A stretch of DNA of 64,000 nt from Ahniella affigens (GCF_003015185.1 NZ_CP027860.1:3348001-3412000), one strand, 5' to 3'; shown: positions 41,158 to 50,698, numbered from the stretch's first letter. The notes: generated from the sequence alone by a model not told the origin. A program made the numbers and translations.

Positions 41158-42081
41158 ATGGATCAAGCCCCGAGAATTGCCGCCATTCAGAAGCAAGTGG
41201 ACGCTGTACTGCTTGGCAAAACCGAAATTGTCCGCATGGCCATGGCCTGCCTGTTGGCCGGCGGGCACCTCCTGATCGAAGACGTCCCCGGCGTCGGCAA
41301 GACCACGCTGGCGCACGCCCTGGCGGCGAGTCTCGGCCTGCAATACCACCGAATCCAGTTCACCAGCGATCTACTCCCGTCCGACATTCTGGGCGTCTCG
41401 GTGTATCAACGTGAGGCGGGCGAGTTCCGGTTTCATCCGGGGCCGATCTTCTCGCAGCTGATCCTCGCCGACGAAATCAATCGCGCCACGCCCAAGACCC
41501 AGAGTGCGCTGCTCGAAGCGATGGCCGAGCAGCAAGTCACCATCGATGGCAAAACCCGGCCGCTACCGCAGCCGTTCTTTGTCGTCGCTACCCAGAATCC
41601 GGTCGACCTCGCGGGCACGTTTCCGTTGCCCGACTCCCAACTCGATCGATTTCTGATGCGCCTGTCGATCGGCTATCCGAGTGCCGAGGCTGAGCGCGCC
41701 ATGCTGGCGGGACAGGATCGTCGCGACATGCTGGCCGAACTGGGCGCGCTGATCGACGCTGAAGCGCTGCTATCGCTCCGTCAGCATATTCGCCAGATCA
41801 AGGCGAGTCCGGCTTTGATCGACTATGTGCAGCGCCTGTTGGCGGCGTCGCGCGTGCAGGCCAATCTGAAGCAAGGCTTGTCACCGCGTGCCGGCCTCGC
41901 GCTGCTGTCGGCGTCCCGTGGCATCGCGTTTCTATCGGGGCGCGACTTTGTGATTCCGGAAGACGTGCAGGAGGTCTTTGTAGCCGTTGCTGCGCATCGA
42001 CTCGTACCGAGCCAAGACGCTGGCGCCGGGCGCGAAACCATTGCAGCGCAGATTCTGAAGCGCGTCGCCGTCAGCGCCTGA
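41158..42081 (+). CDS. MoxR-type AAA+ ATPase
   Basis: A 307-residue MoxR-family chaperone-like ATPase. Walker A is PGVGKTTL (44-51), Walker B with sensor elements lies in LILADEINRATPKTQSALLEAM (about 100-120), followed by VATQNPVDLAGTFPLPDSQLDRF (sensor 1/Arg finger region) and a C-terminal lid. It heads a three-gene cassette with DUF58 and transglutaminase genes, a widely conserved arrangement. MoxR proteins are thought to assemble or mature partners with the DUF58 protein; the client here is unknown. Confidence 0.93.
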   Translation: MDQAPRIAAIQKQVDAVLLGKTEIVRMAMACLLAGGHLLIEDVPGVGKTTLAHALAASLGLQYHRIQFTSDLLPSDILGVSVYQREAGEFRFHPGPIFSQLILADEINRATPKTQSALLEAMAEQQVTIDGKTRPLPQPFFVVATQNPVDLAGTFPLPDSQLDRFLMRLSIGYPSAEAERAMLAGQDRRDMLAELGALIDAEALLSLRQHIRQIKASPALIDYVQRLLAASRVQANLKQGLSPRAGLALLSASRGIAFLSGRDFVIPEDVQEVFVAVAAHRLVPSQDAGAGRETIAAQILKRVAVSA

Positions 42082-42091
42082 TCCCTTGGCC

Positions 42092-43060
42092 ATGTCGGCA
42101 CTGCTGCGCTGGTGGGAATCGCTGTTGCAGGCCGCCGAAAAGCGCCTGCCCGCCTTGACGCGCCATCGTCAGCCGGAAGCGTTGCCGATCACCTTGCATC
42201 ATCGTCGCGTTTACATTCTGCCGACCCGATTCGGCCTGTTCTTCGGGTTGATCGCCTTCACGATGGTGATCGGCTCCCTGAACTACAACAATAATCCCGC
42301 CATGCTGTTTGCGTTCTTGGTCGTAGCGATCAGCATGTTGAGCTTCCATCATACCGTCGGCAATCTGCGCGGACTGACGCTGAAGTCGATTCGCGCTGAA
42401 CCCGTGTTTGCTGGTGCCTCCATTCGGCTGAAGCTGAGCTTTCGCGAAGTCGAGCAGCGATCGCGCCCTGGCCTGATTCTGGATCTCGGCGCCGCCGAGA
42501 GTCGGCTCGCGCTTCCGGAAAACTCAGATACTGAAGTCGAGATCGAACTACCCACCATGCGCCGCGGTTGGTTTCGTCCGGGCCGATTCCGACTGTGGAC
42601 CGAGTATCCGTTTGGCATTGTTTGGGCCTGGAGCTATCTGCACCCGGAGCGGCAGTTCATCGTTTACCCAAAACCCGAGACCAACCCGCCACCGTTACCG
42701 ATTGGCAATCGCGAAGATCACGGTACCCGCATGCGCAGCCCGGGCGAGGAATGGCAGGGGCTTCGCGAATACCGACAAAGCGACCCGCCGCGCCACATTG
42801 CCTGGAAGCAGAGCGCACATGCCGACGCGATGCTGGTCAAGGAATTTGCGGACCCGATTTCCGACGCCATCTGCCTCGACTGGCACGGGCTCGATAGCCT
42901 GGACCACGAAGCCCGAATTGCCCGCCTGAGCGCCTGGACCCTGGCGGCGCAGGCCGAAGGGCTGAGTTTTCGGCTGCGCCTGCCGAACCAGGAGCTCGGC
43001 CCCGGCAGCGGCGACGAATTTAGTGCCCGGTGTCTGACCGAACTCGCGCTGCTGCCATGA
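42092..43060 (+). CDS. DUF58-family protein
   Basis: A 322-residue protein with two N-terminal membrane helices (FGLFFGLIAFTMVIGSL and AMLFAFLVVAISMLSF, about 47-80) and a cytoplasmic or periplasmic DUF58 domain carrying the family signature PGEEWQGLREYRQSDPPRHIAWKQSAH, here split as EWQGLREYR and RHIAWKQSA. It sits between moxR (10 bp upstream) and the transglutaminase gene (ATGA overlap), so the three are translationally linked. The ATG at 42092 is favoured over an in-frame TTG at 42086. Confidence 0.9.
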   Translation: MSALLRWWESLLQAAEKRLPALTRHRQPEALPITLHHRRVYILPTRFGLFFGLIAFTMVIGSLNYNNNPAMLFAFLVVAISMLSFHHTVGNLRGLTLKSIRAEPVFAGASIRLKLSFREVEQRSRPGLILDLGAAESRLALPENSDTEVEIELPTMRRGWFRPGRFRLWTEYPFGIVWAWSYLHPERQFIVYPKPETNPPPLPIGNREDHGTRMRSPGEEWQGLREYRQSDPPRHIAWKQSAHADAMLVKEFADPISDAICLDWHGLDSLDHEARIARLSAWTLAAQAEGLSFRLRLPNQELGPGSGDEFSARCLTELALLP

Positions 43061-45018
43061 ACGAGACCATTCACCGGCGCGACATCCTGTACCTCACCTG
43101 GACCATGTTGTTGGTGGTGCTGGCGCACGTACATTGGTTGCCCTTCGTGTTGACCGGTACGTTTCTCGGTCTGCTCGCGCTGAAACTTGCGTGGACGCAG
43201 TGGACCGATCGCCCGGTACCGTTGTCCGTACGTCTTGGCATGATGCTCCTGGTCTTGGCGCTACTGGTGTGGTCAGTCGGCTCACCGGTCGGCCGTGAAG
43301 GCGGGTCCGCGCTGCTGATTTGCCTGCAAGCCATGAAGCTCTTGGAAACCCGCAATCGTCGGGATGCCCGGATCCTGATCGGCGTGGCATTTTTCACCAG
43401 CATGATCGCCTTTCTCTTTTCCCAACAGATTTTGCCAACGATCTACGCGCTGATGGTGATTGCGGTGTTGTTTGGCTGCCTCTATGCGCTGACGCCCAAC
43501 TATCTGACGCAACACGAATCGCTGGCCGACGCACTCAAACGGACCTTGCCGAACGCCGGAAAACTGGCACTGGCCGCCATTCCGCTGGCAGGCGTCTGTT
43601 TTCTGTTCTTCCCGCGCTTGAGCGCTCCCCTCTGGGGAACGCCCTGGGATGCCCGCGGCGGCAAGACCGGTATTAGCGATCGCATGCGCCCAGGCATGAT
43701 CAGCGCACTCTGGAACGACGATACGCCCGTATTCCGGGCGCGTTTCGACGGTCCCGTTCCGCCCGCCCCAATGCGCTACTGGCGGGGCCCGGTGTTCTGG
43801 ATGTTTGATGGCACCACCTGGGCAGGTGCCAGCCGTTTTGCGTACGAACGCGGCGTGAAGCTGTCGTTCAATGATCAGCAGACCATTCGCTACGAACTGC
43901 AAATGGAGCCGACCGAGCAAACCTGGATGTTTCCGCTGGACATACCCTTCGATTCGGATGCTACCGACCTGCGCTGGTTTTCCGACGGACAGGTGGTATC
44001 CAGGCGACCGGTCATCGAACCCCGCCGGGTTCAGTTCACGTCGGCACTGCAGTATGAGTTCGAATCAGAGCTCAGCGCCTCGCATCGCCAATCGGCGCTT
44101 GGCCTGCCGTGGCGCGGGAACCCAAAATCCAAGGCGCTGGCGGCTTCCTGGCGCGACAAGCACGGGCAAGACGGGATGGCCATCGCCAACGAAGCACTGG
44201 CATTCATCAATGCCAGCTTCGAGTACACCCTGGAACCGCCCCCATTGCGCGGCGACTCGATTGACGATTTTCTATTCAACACGCAGAAAGGCTTTTGTGA
44301 GCACTTCAGCTCGTCGTTCGTCTTCCTGATGCGCGCCGCTGGCGTCCCGGCGCGTGTGGTCACGGGCTATCTTGGTGGCGTCTACAACGAGACCGGCGGC
44401 TACTTGCTGGTACGCAATTCCGATGCCCACGCGTGGGCCGAAATTTGGCTCGCGGGACGGGGTTGGGTGCGCATCGACCCCACGGGCGCCGTGGCGCCGG
44501 ACCGCATCAACCGAGGCTCGGTCGGCGCTGCGTTTCCAGAATCACAAAGCTGGTTCAAGCGTGGCTGGCTCGGAAATCTGGCGATGCAGTCGGATTGGAT
44601 CGCGGCACGCTGGCGCGATCTGGTGATCGAGTTCAACGCCGACCGCCAGTCGCGACTGTTGGAGCCGTTTGGCCTGGAAAAAATCGGGCGTCGCGAGATG
44701 GCGCTGGGGTTGATTGCATTGGGTACGCTGGCCTTGGCGCTAGGCGCCTGGTGGTCGATGCGGCAGTATCGCCGACGCGCCGAACGCGATCGGCTGGCGC
44801 TGGCTTACCAGCGCTTTCAGGCGCGGCTCGGCAAGCGTGGACTGACGATCGAATCGAGTGAAGGTCCGACCCAGACGCTCGCGCGGGCGGCAGCCAAATG
44901 GCCAGAGCGTTCCGAAGAACTCAGCGCACTGATTCATTCCTACATTGCGTGTCAGTACGGTCATCAACAGGACGCCGATGTTCGCCGCCGCTTGATTCGT
45001 CAGCTGAAGGCATTCTGA
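43057..45018 (+). CDS. TgpA-like membrane transglutaminase (DUF3488)
   Basis: A 653-residue inner-membrane protein of the TgpA type. Residues 1-185 contain about six membrane helices (DUF3488), followed by a periplasmic transglutaminase-like domain with catalytic triad C414 (KGFCEHFSS), H458 (DAHAWAEIW) and D474 (VRIDPTGAV), another helix (LGLIALGTLALALGAWW, about 550-566) and a cytoplasmic DUF4129-like tail. Such proteins are essential in Pseudomonas aeruginosa; their substrate is not established. It overlaps the DUF58 gene by ATGA. Confidence 0.92.
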   Translation: MNETIHRRDILYLTWTMLLVVLAHVHWLPFVLTGTFLGLLALKLAWTQWTDRPVPLSVRLGMMLLVLALLVWSVGSPVGREGGSALLICLQAMKLLETRNRRDARILIGVAFFTSMIAFLFSQQILPTIYALMVIAVLFGCLYALTPNYLTQHESLADALKRTLPNAGKLALAAIPLAGVCFLFFPRLSAPLWGTPWDARGGKTGISDRMRPGMISALWNDDTPVFRARFDGPVPPAPMRYWRGPVFWMFDGTTWAGASRFAYERGVKLSFNDQQTIRYELQMEPTEQTWMFPLDIPFDSDATDLRWFSDGQVVSRRPVIEPRRVQFTSALQYEFESELSASHRQSALGLPWRGNPKSKALAASWRDKHGQDGMAIANEALAFINASFEYTLEPPPLRGDSIDDFLFNTQKGFCEHFSSSFVFLMRAAGVPARVVTGYLGGVYNETGGYLLVRNSDAHAWAEIWLAGRGWVRIDPTGAVAPDRINRGSVGAAFPESQSWFKRGWLGNLAMQSDWIAARWRDLVIEFNADRQSRLLEPFGLEKIGRREMALGLIALGTLALALGAWWSMRQYRRRAERDRLALAYQRFQARLGKRGLTIESSEGPTQTLARAAAKWPERSEELSALIHSYIACQYGHQQDADVRRRLIRQLKAF

Positions 45019-45063
45019 TTGGCGGCCCAAGGCCATTGCATGGCAAAGCAAGCCGCCTGCCGA

Positions 45064-45504
45064 TCAACGCACTGAAGCTTGCGCGGCTTCGTCCCGAATG
45101 CGTTGAATCAGGGCGTGCAGGCCATTGCTGCGCGTCACTGAGAGATGCTTCTTGAGACCGATGTCCTCGATGAATCGCGGCGCCGTGCCAAGAATCTCAG
45201 CGGGGCTGCGACCCGAGTAGACCCTGAGTACCAGCGCGATCAGACCACTGACGATCGCCGAATCACTGATTGCCGCAATGTCGATCTGATCGGGCGTCGC
45301 TCGACAGATCACCCAGACGCGCGACTGGCAGCCCGCCAGCAGATGTTCGTCGCGCTTGTCGGACTCGTCGAATGGCGGCAGCTTGCGACCGAGGTCGATC
45401 AGATATTGATAGCGCTCGCTCCAATCGCCAAAGAACGCGAACTCTTCGGCGACGATCTGTTGTGCCAGTTCGGCGCTGGCTTCAGTGGGCGCCACAAACA
45501 TCAT
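45064..45504 (-). CDS. SufE-family sulfur acceptor
   Basis: A 146-residue SufE/CsdE-type protein that takes persulfide sulfur from a cysteine desulfurase. The acceptor Cys is in [11 protein letters not shown] (near residue 58), and the family helix [17 protein letters not shown] precedes it. The start overlaps the cysS stop by ATGA, so expression is coupled to cysteinyl-tRNA synthetase; a shared cysteine theme is suggestive. The desulfurase gene is not in the window, so SufE cannot be distinguished from CsdE. Confidence 0.88.
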   Translation of the reverse strand: MMFVAPTEASAELAQQIVAEEFAFFGDWSERYQYLIDLGRKLPPFDESDKRDEHLLAGCQSRVWVICRATPDQIDIAAISDSAIVSGLIALVLRVYSGRSPAEILGTAPRFIEDIGLKKHLSVTRSNGLHALIQRIRDEAAQASVR

Positions 45505-46889
45505 TTACCGATCGCCTTCCAGCGTGTGCCTTGCGCGGTGTCTTCAAGCTCAATGCCCGCATCGGCGAGTTGTTTGCGAATCGCATCGGCACGCGCAAAG
45601 TCGCGCGCCTTCTTGGCCGCTGCGCGCTCGTCGATCAATGCCTGAATATCGGATTCGGCGAGTCCGGCCTGGTCGAGACTGCGCGCAAACCAGTCCGCCG
45701 GGTTCTGGCACAAGAGCCCCATGAATTGTGCCGACGCGAGCAGCCGCGCCTTGGCCAATCGCTTCTCGTCTGCGGATTCGGCTCGGCGCAGTTGCGCTGC
45801 GAGCTCGGACAATGCGGCGAGCGCTTCGGGCGTATTGAGATCATCGAGCAGCGGTGCGAACACTGACTCGGCCATGTCGTCAGCGCTGAATGGTGCGTCG
45901 AGGTCGGCGACATCCCGGAGCGATCCGTACCAGCGATCCAAGGTGCGCGCCGCCTGATCAAGCAGGTTGTCGGACCAGTCGAGCGGCTGCCGGTATTGCG
46001 CCGACAACAACGCGTAGCGCAACGCTTCGGGCGGGTGTGCATCCAACAGATCATGCAACAGGAAGACATTGCCGAGCGACTTCGACATCTTGCGGCCTTC
46101 CATGTTCAGCATGCCGTTGTGCAACCAGTAGCGGGCAAACACATGGCCATCGTGGGCACAGGTGGATTGCGCGATTTCGTTCTCGTGATGCGGAAACTGC
46201 AGATCGATGCCGCCGGCATGAATGTCGATGGTCGCGCCGAAATGCGCTTTGCACATGGCCGAGCATTCGATATGCCAACCGGGGCGACCGCGACCCCACG
46301 GTGAATCCCAGCCTGGCAACTCGGGTGTGGAGGGTTTCCAGAGCACAAAGTCGCCCGGATCGCGCTTGTACGGCGCCACTTCGACTCGCGCCCCGGCCAG
46401 CATTTCTTCAGTGGACCGCCGCGACAGCTCGCCGTATTTTGGATAGCTCGCCACCGCAAACAGCACGTGACCTTCCGCGGCATACGCGTGGCCTTTTTCG
46501 ATCAAGGCCTCGCACATCTGGATGATGTCGGTGATGTGGTGCGTCGCATGCGGCACGATATCGGGACGGTCAACGCCCAGCCGCTGCATGTCCTGATGGT
46601 AGGCCGCTGCATACTTGTTCGTGATCGTCTCGATCGGCACGCCCAGATCAATCGCCGCTTTGTTGATCTTGTCATCGACGTCGGTGATGTTGCGGGCGTA
46701 GCGCACCGCCGGATACAAGCGGCGGAGCACGCGGGCCAGCAAACCGAACACCACCGCGGGCCGGGCATTGCCAATGTGCACATAGTTGTAGACCGTCGGA
46801 CCACAGCAGTACATGCTGACCTCGCCTGCTCTCGCGGGGACGAAATCTTCAAGTTGCCGGGTCAGTGAATTGAACAGTCGCAAAGCCAT
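45501..46889 (-). CDS. cysS: Cysteinyl-tRNA synthetase
   Basis: A 462-residue class I aminoacyl-tRNA synthetase charging tRNA-Cys. The zinc site starts with C28 in YCCGPTVY, the HIGH motif is HIGN (38-41), and KMSKS is at 267-271, close to a second zinc-ligand region ([19 protein letters not shown]). The anticodon-binding helices and a C-terminal tail ([25 protein letters not shown]) complete the normal length. It is the first gene of a two-gene operon with sufE. Confidence 0.97.
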   Translation of the reverse strand: MALRLFNSLTRQLEDFVPARAGEVSMYCCGPTVYNYVHIGNARPAVVFGLLARVLRRLYPAVRYARNITDVDDKINKAAIDLGVPIETITNKYAAAYHQDMQRLGVDRPDIVPHATHHITDIIQMCEALIEKGHAYAAEGHVLFAVASYPKYGELSRRSTEEMLAGARVEVAPYKRDPGDFVLWKPSTPELPGWDSPWGRGRPGWHIECSAMCKAHFGATIDIHAGGIDLQFPHHENEIAQSTCAHDGHVFARYWLHNGMLNMEGRKMSKSLGNVFLLHDLLDAHPPEALRYALLSAQYRQPLDWSDNLLDQAARTLDRWYGSLRDVADLDAPFSADDMAESVFAPLLDDLNTPEALAALSELAAQLRRAESADEKRLAKARLLASAQFMGLLCQNPADWFARSLDQAGLAESDIQALIDERAAAKKARDFARADAIRKQLADAGIELEDTAQGTRWKAIGK

Positions 46890-47064
46890 GTGAATCGCAA
46901 TCCTTTAGTGTGAAAATCTGCCCGAGCCCCACCGTAGAGACGGCTGCCCTTGGCTGCATGGTGGCCCGAAACGGGGTACGCGGTCGACCATCGTAGCAGG
47001 CCAGTGAGGTGCGCTCACATGCCAGGCCGTTATCAGCCGCACGGTCGGCACCTAGACCACGCGT

Positions 47065-47724
47065 CTAGAACCGCGCGGCCGGACCGTCCTGGCTGATTTG
47101 AGCGTTGAATGCGACGGTAATCCGCTCACCATCGCCGGCAAACGGCAGTACCTCATGAAGCACCCAGGATGGGAACAGGACCAACTCGCCAGGACTGAGC
47201 CGATAATCCTGATTGCCGTACGCGAAAGGTTTGCGAAGCTTCATCAGGGATGGATCGACAAACATGGTGTTGGTGGCGTTTGGGTTAATGAAGCTCAGCA
47301 CACCGCATTCCGCTGCCTGCTGACTTTCGGCCACACAGTACACACCCGACCAGGACGCCATCGGGTGGTTATGCACGCCGAAATACCCCCCCTTTCGGGT
47401 GATGTGAAACCAGGCGCTGGCCCGCACTTTCAGGTAGCGCATGACGTCCGGGCCGTAGCCATTCAGCTCGGCTACCGCGCGAAACAGATTGCGCCAGCAG
47501 AAATCACGAAGCTCGGCAATTTCTGGGTCCGGCCATGAGAACAAATCGAAGCGCGATTCGTAGAGGGTTTCGGGGCGTCGCACAAACGGCGTCGGGTTCG
47601 CGTAGCGATCGCCGCTGCGCTCGTAACGCAGAAACAGGTCCCGAAGTCGCTCATTCAACCCGCCCGGATTCGGATGGCGGACGTGAACGAAGGGCACGGC
47701 AAACTGCGGGACAATCTCGAACAT
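47065..47724 (-). CDS. 2-oxoglutarate/Fe(II) oxygenase-like protein
   Basis: A 219-residue protein resembling the TIGR02466-type putative 2OG-Fe(II) oxygenases. It has a jelly-roll pattern with a likely metal-binding HNHPMASWSGVYCV segment (about 117-130), a second His in LFPSWVLHEVLPF (about 188-200), and a 2OG-binding Arg in RITVAFN. The first ligand pair is H-x-H rather than the standard H-x-D, so the exact iron ligands are uncertain. Many relatives sit in phage or tail-associated regions, but nothing phage-like is present here. The ATG at 47724 is preferred to an in-frame TTG two codons upstream. Confidence 0.7.
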   Translation of the reverse strand: MFEIVPQFAVPFVHVRHPNPGGLNERLRDLFLRYERSGDRYANPTPFVRRPETLYESRFDLFSWPDPEIAELRDFCWRNLFRAVAELNGYGPDVMRYLKVRASAWFHITRKGGYFGVHNHPMASWSGVYCVAESQQAAECGVLSFINPNATNTMFVDPSLMKLRKPFAYGNQDYRLSPGELVLFPSWVLHEVLPFAGDGERITVAFNAQISQDGPAARF

Positions 47725-47921
47725 GGCCAAATCAATTGATTAGGGAGAGGTATGACGGGTGGCACCCGCTTCAAGCAGCCTTCCCTGGCCCCGGCAACTG
47801 GTTGAACGACGCGCGTCCGACGCAGCGTTCAACGTACATCTCAGAAACGACAACTCAGGATCGTACCGATCCGGCACTAGTCCGAATCTACGGCAGACGG
47901 CACTGCTGCCGCAGTCAACGC

Positions 47922-48698
47922 TTATTTGTCGACAAATGCACGTTCGAATACGTATTGCCCGGCCACGCCAATCTTTGGCGAAGCGACGAAACCGCGGCGA
48001 TCCAAAAGCGCGCGAAAGTCCGCCAGCATGCCCGGGCTGCCGCAAATCATGGCCCGGTCATGCTTCGGATCGAGCGTATCGATTCCCAGCGTTCTCGTCA
48101 CCTGGTCCTGATCCAGCAAGTCGGTGATGCGCCCCTGATTGGGAAACGGCTCGCGCGACACCGCCGGGTAGTAGCGCAGCTGCTTTTGCACCATCTCGCC
48201 CAGGTATTCGTGCTGCGGCAGTTCGGTCTCGAAAAAGTCGCGATAGGCGAGATCGTCGGCATGCCGCACACCATGCGTCACGATGACGCGTTCGAATCGC
48301 TCGTACGTGGCTGGGTCTTTGACGATCGACAAGAACGGCGCGAGCCCCGTGCCCGTCGCCAACAGGTACAGATTTCGGCCCGGCTCGAGATCGCTGATCA
48401 GCAACGTTCCGGTCGGTTTGCTGCTGACGAGCAAGTCCTCGCCCGGCTGAATGTGCTGGAGGCGAGAGGTCAGCGGACCGTCCTGCACTTTGATCGAGAA
48501 GAACTCCATCTGCTCTTCCCAATTCGCGCTGGCAATCGAGTACGCCCGCATCAACGGCTTGCCATTGACCATCAGGCCGATCATGACAAACTGGCCGTTC
48601 TCGAATCGAAGTCCCGCGCTACGGGTAGTCGTGAAGCTGAAGTAGGCCGGCGTCCAATGCCGGACTGCGAGCACGCGCTCGGTGTCAAATGCTGCCAT
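47922..48698 (-). CDS. fpr: Ferredoxin/flavodoxin-NADP reductase
   Basis: A 258-residue FAD enzyme moving electrons between NADPH and ferredoxin or flavodoxin. The FAD-binding motif is RAYSIAS (about 55-61), followed by the pyrophosphate-binding GPLTSRLQHIQPGE, the NADP-binding LLATGTGLAPFLS (about 111-123) and GSPGMLADF; the C-terminus ends in VFERAFVDK, the compact Fpr form typical of Proteobacteria. It could supply the Rieske oxygenase at 27530, which lacks an adjacent reductase; this is speculative. Confidence 0.92.
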   Translation of the reverse strand: MAAFDTERVLAVRHWTPAYFSFTTTRSAGLRFENGQFVMIGLMVNGKPLMRAYSIASANWEEQMEFFSIKVQDGPLTSRLQHIQPGEDLLVSSKPTGTLLISDLEPGRNLYLLATGTGLAPFLSIVKDPATYERFERVIVTHGVRHADDLAYRDFFETELPQHEYLGEMVQKQLRYYPAVSREPFPNQGRITDLLDQDQVTRTLGIDTLDPKHDRAMICGSPGMLADFRALLDRRGFVASPKIGVAGQYVFERAFVDK

Positions 48699-49020
48699 GT
48701 GAAAAGGATGTCGTCATCGGAAACCGCAAAGTTTAGCGGTCGGCCTGGGCCTAAGCCTGAGTTGAGTCAAATCCGCGGCGAATTGCCCCGAAATCGGCAG
48801 CGCGGATCGTCAAAGAATGTCGCCAGTGGCCAAAACCGACCTCTGAGAATTCACTTGTTGTCTGGCACGCTGGGCGGTTTGCCTATGGCTATGGGCTCAA
48901 AACCGCTTGCGCCGAACAAATTGCGTCGGCAGAGGCCCACGGGTCTCGGGTCTACGGGTCTACGCAACATTGCGAGGGTGCCGATTGTCCGGCACCCTGA
49001 GCCTGTCAGGGCACGTTCGG
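48699..49020. other. Non-coding gap with terminator-like hairpin
   Basis: No gene is supported in these 322 bp. At 48938-48963 the octamer ACGGGTCT or close variants occur three times in a row. A perfect 8-bp stem GGGTGCCG/CGGCACCC (48976-48997) lies 24 bp past the stop of the TerB-like gene and could mark its mRNA 3' end, although it has no T-run. Confidence 0.5.
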
Positions 49021-49500
49021 TCAGAGCGCGCTGGGCGCAATGATCTTGAGCCGCGCCTTCAGGGTGTCGGCCGTGAATCCAAGGGCAATCGTGACCACTT
49101 CGAGAAATTCCACTTCCCGCGGGCGGATGCGGCCATCGGCGGCAGCCAGGCGCAACAGCGCGTCGTAGAGCTTGCCGACTTCGGGCGTACCAACGGGATA
49201 CGCGACCAGGAACCGATTGATCTCGGTTTTTGCATCCAGTTGATTCTGGCGGCCGCGATCGAACGATTCTTTGGCCACGCGACGGCCGGCAATGGCGAGG
49301 TCCAACTCATCCATCAGGCTGTTGACCAGATCGGTCTCGTGACTGGTCACGATACTGTCCGCCCGCGCCAGCGCGCCCAGCAGACCGAACAACACCTCAA
49401 GCGTAAGCCGCTCGGCATCGTCAATCTTGTTGCTGGCGAAGAGGTCGCGTACGGCGGCCCCAATGTCTTTCAAAATCCCCGGTTTTTTTTCTGTTGCCAT
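49021..49500 (-). CDS. TerB-like / DnaJ-associated helical protein
   Basis: A 159-residue all-helical protein of the TerB-like clan (NKIDDAERLTLEVLFGLLGALARADS; then LYDALLRLAAADGRIRPREVEFLEVV, the duplicated acidic helix pair seen in TerB and DjlA N-terminal domains). Members bind metal ions or the membrane and are linked to tellurite and stress resistance, but specific function is not assigned. ATG 49500 has a GGAGCG Shine-Dalgarno. The fourth to sixth codons contain a run of eight A in the gene sense, a possible slippage site. No other ter genes are present. Confidence 0.65.
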   Translation of the reverse strand: MATEKKPGILKDIGAAVRDLFASNKIDDAERLTLEVLFGLLGALARADSIVTSHETDLVNSLMDELDLAIAGRRVAKESFDRGRQNQLDAKTEINRFLVAYPVGTPEVGKLYDALLRLAAADGRIRPREVEFLEVVTIALGFTADTLKARLKIIAPSAL

Positions 49501-49627
49501 GATGCGCTCCGATGTCGGCTCCCACCCTCCGATGCTCCGACATTCCTGGACCAAAGAAAAGGGGCTTCGGACGGTTGCGCGTGCTCAGGCGGCCAGATCT
49601 AGCAGTCTTCTTCCAGACAGCCCGCTT

Positions 49628-50270
49628 CCTTGCGCCATGGATGGCGCAACCGCGAATCGATCACGCCAGTGATTGATTCGGCGAGAGCGAGTCCGGACAC
49701 GTGCCGGACTCGCGAGTTGAAAAACGCCCAGGATGGGCGGTTTTCAACGGCTAACTACCTTGCGCCATGGATGGCGCAACCGCGAATCGATCACGCCAGT
49801 GATTGATTCGGCGAGAGCGAGTCCGGACATGTGCCGGACTCGCGAGTTGAAAAACGCCCAGGATGGGCGGTTTTCAACGGCTAACTACCTTTCGCCATGG
49901 ATGGCGCAACCGCGAATCGATCACGCCAGTGATTGATTCGGCGAGAGCGAGTCCGGACACGTGCCGGACTCGCGAGTTGAAAAACGCCCAGGATGGGCGG
50001 TTTTCAACGGCTAACTACCTTGCGCCATGGATGGCGCAACCGCGAATCGATCACGCCAGTGATTGATTCGGCGAGAGCGAGTCCGGACACGTGCCGGACT
50101 CGCGAGTTGAAAAACGCCCAGGATGGGCGGTTTTCAACGGCTAACTACCTTGCGCCATGGATGGCGCAACCGCGAATCAATCAGGCCAGTGATTGATTCG
50201 GCGAGAGCGAGTCCGGACATGTGCCGGACTCGCGAGTTGAAAAACGCCCAGGATGGGCGGTTTTCAACGG
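49628..50270 (+). repeat. Hairpin-repeat array 2 (130-bp unit, 4 full + 1 near-full copy)
   Basis: Units begin at 49628, 49758, 49888, 50018 and 50148. Each contains, in order on the + strand, TTGCGCC/GGCGCAA; GAATCGATCA/TGATTGATTC; GCGAGTCCGG/CCGGACTCGC; and TTGAAAAACGCCC/GGGCGGTTTTCAA with loop AGGAT. Copies are nearly identical: copy 3 has T for G in the first stem, and copies 2 and 5 have ACATGTG for ACACGTG in loop 3. Copy 5 changes a G-U pair in stem 2 to A-U. The array fills the space between the TerB-like gene and phhB and runs into the phhB stop codon. It is the same family as array 1 at 16887-17380. Confidence 0.95.
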
Positions 50271-50611
50271 CCTGCCAGCAGCAGGCACTCGATCTTGGCG
50301 GCGCAGACAAAATCGTTAATCGACAGTCCGCCGACGTCATGGGTGTTGTAGCGGACTTCGCAGCGGTTATAGCTGACCTGCAAGTCCGGATGGTGGTCCT
50401 GCTGATGGGCGACATAGGCCACCGCATTCACGAACGCCATGGTCTCGTAGTAGTTCCGGAACTCGAAACGCTTGACAATCTGACCGCGCTCCAGCGTCCA
50501 ATTTGGCAATAGATTCAAATGCTTGACGACCTCGGCTTCGGGCAGTTGGTGGACAACGCCACGCAGGGGCTGACAGGCCTGGGCGGCCAATTCGGCGAGG
50601 GACTTGGTCAT
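50264..50611 (-). CDS. phhB: Pterin-4a-carbinolamine dehydratase
   Basis: A 115-residue PhhB/PCD enzyme that dehydrates 4a-hydroxytetrahydropterin, recycling the cofactor of aromatic amino acid hydroxylases. The signature HHPDLQVSYNRCEV carries the active-site histidines. The phhA hydroxylase gene is not in the window. The last codon and the TGA stop (50264-50266) lie within the final bases of repeat array 2, so the array appears to have joined or replaced the original gene end. ATG 50611 was selected; a 17-codon longer frame overlaps the rsfS promoter region. Confidence 0.9.
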   Translation of the reverse strand: MTKSLAELAAQACQPLRGVVHQLPEAEVVKHLNLLPNWTLERGQIVKRFEFRNYYETMAFVNAVAYVAHQQDHHPDLQVSYNRCEVRYNTHDVGGLSINDFVCAAKIECLLLAGR

Positions 50612-50692
50612 GCGGAGTCTCCGGAAAACGCCCATTCTGCCAGCCGCGGCTGCACCGTGCATTGGTTCATCACGAGGCCATGGCGCCGCGGT

Positions 50693-50698
50693 TATAAT
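50693..50698 (+). promoter_or_regulatory. rsfS: Consensus -10 element for rsfS
   Basis: A perfect TATAAT, with a poor -35 region (TCACGA, spacer 17). It lies 43 bp upstream of the TTG proposed as the rsfS start and excludes in-frame ATG 50610, which would precede the promoter. Confidence 0.55.

Noticed and set aside
49628-50270. Array as a gene for a repetitive peptide (IDSARASP...RTRELK)
   Set aside because: The peptide phrase recurs in both arrays, but the periods (130 and 131) are not multiples of three and stops occur in every unit; paired stem changes explain the conservation better.
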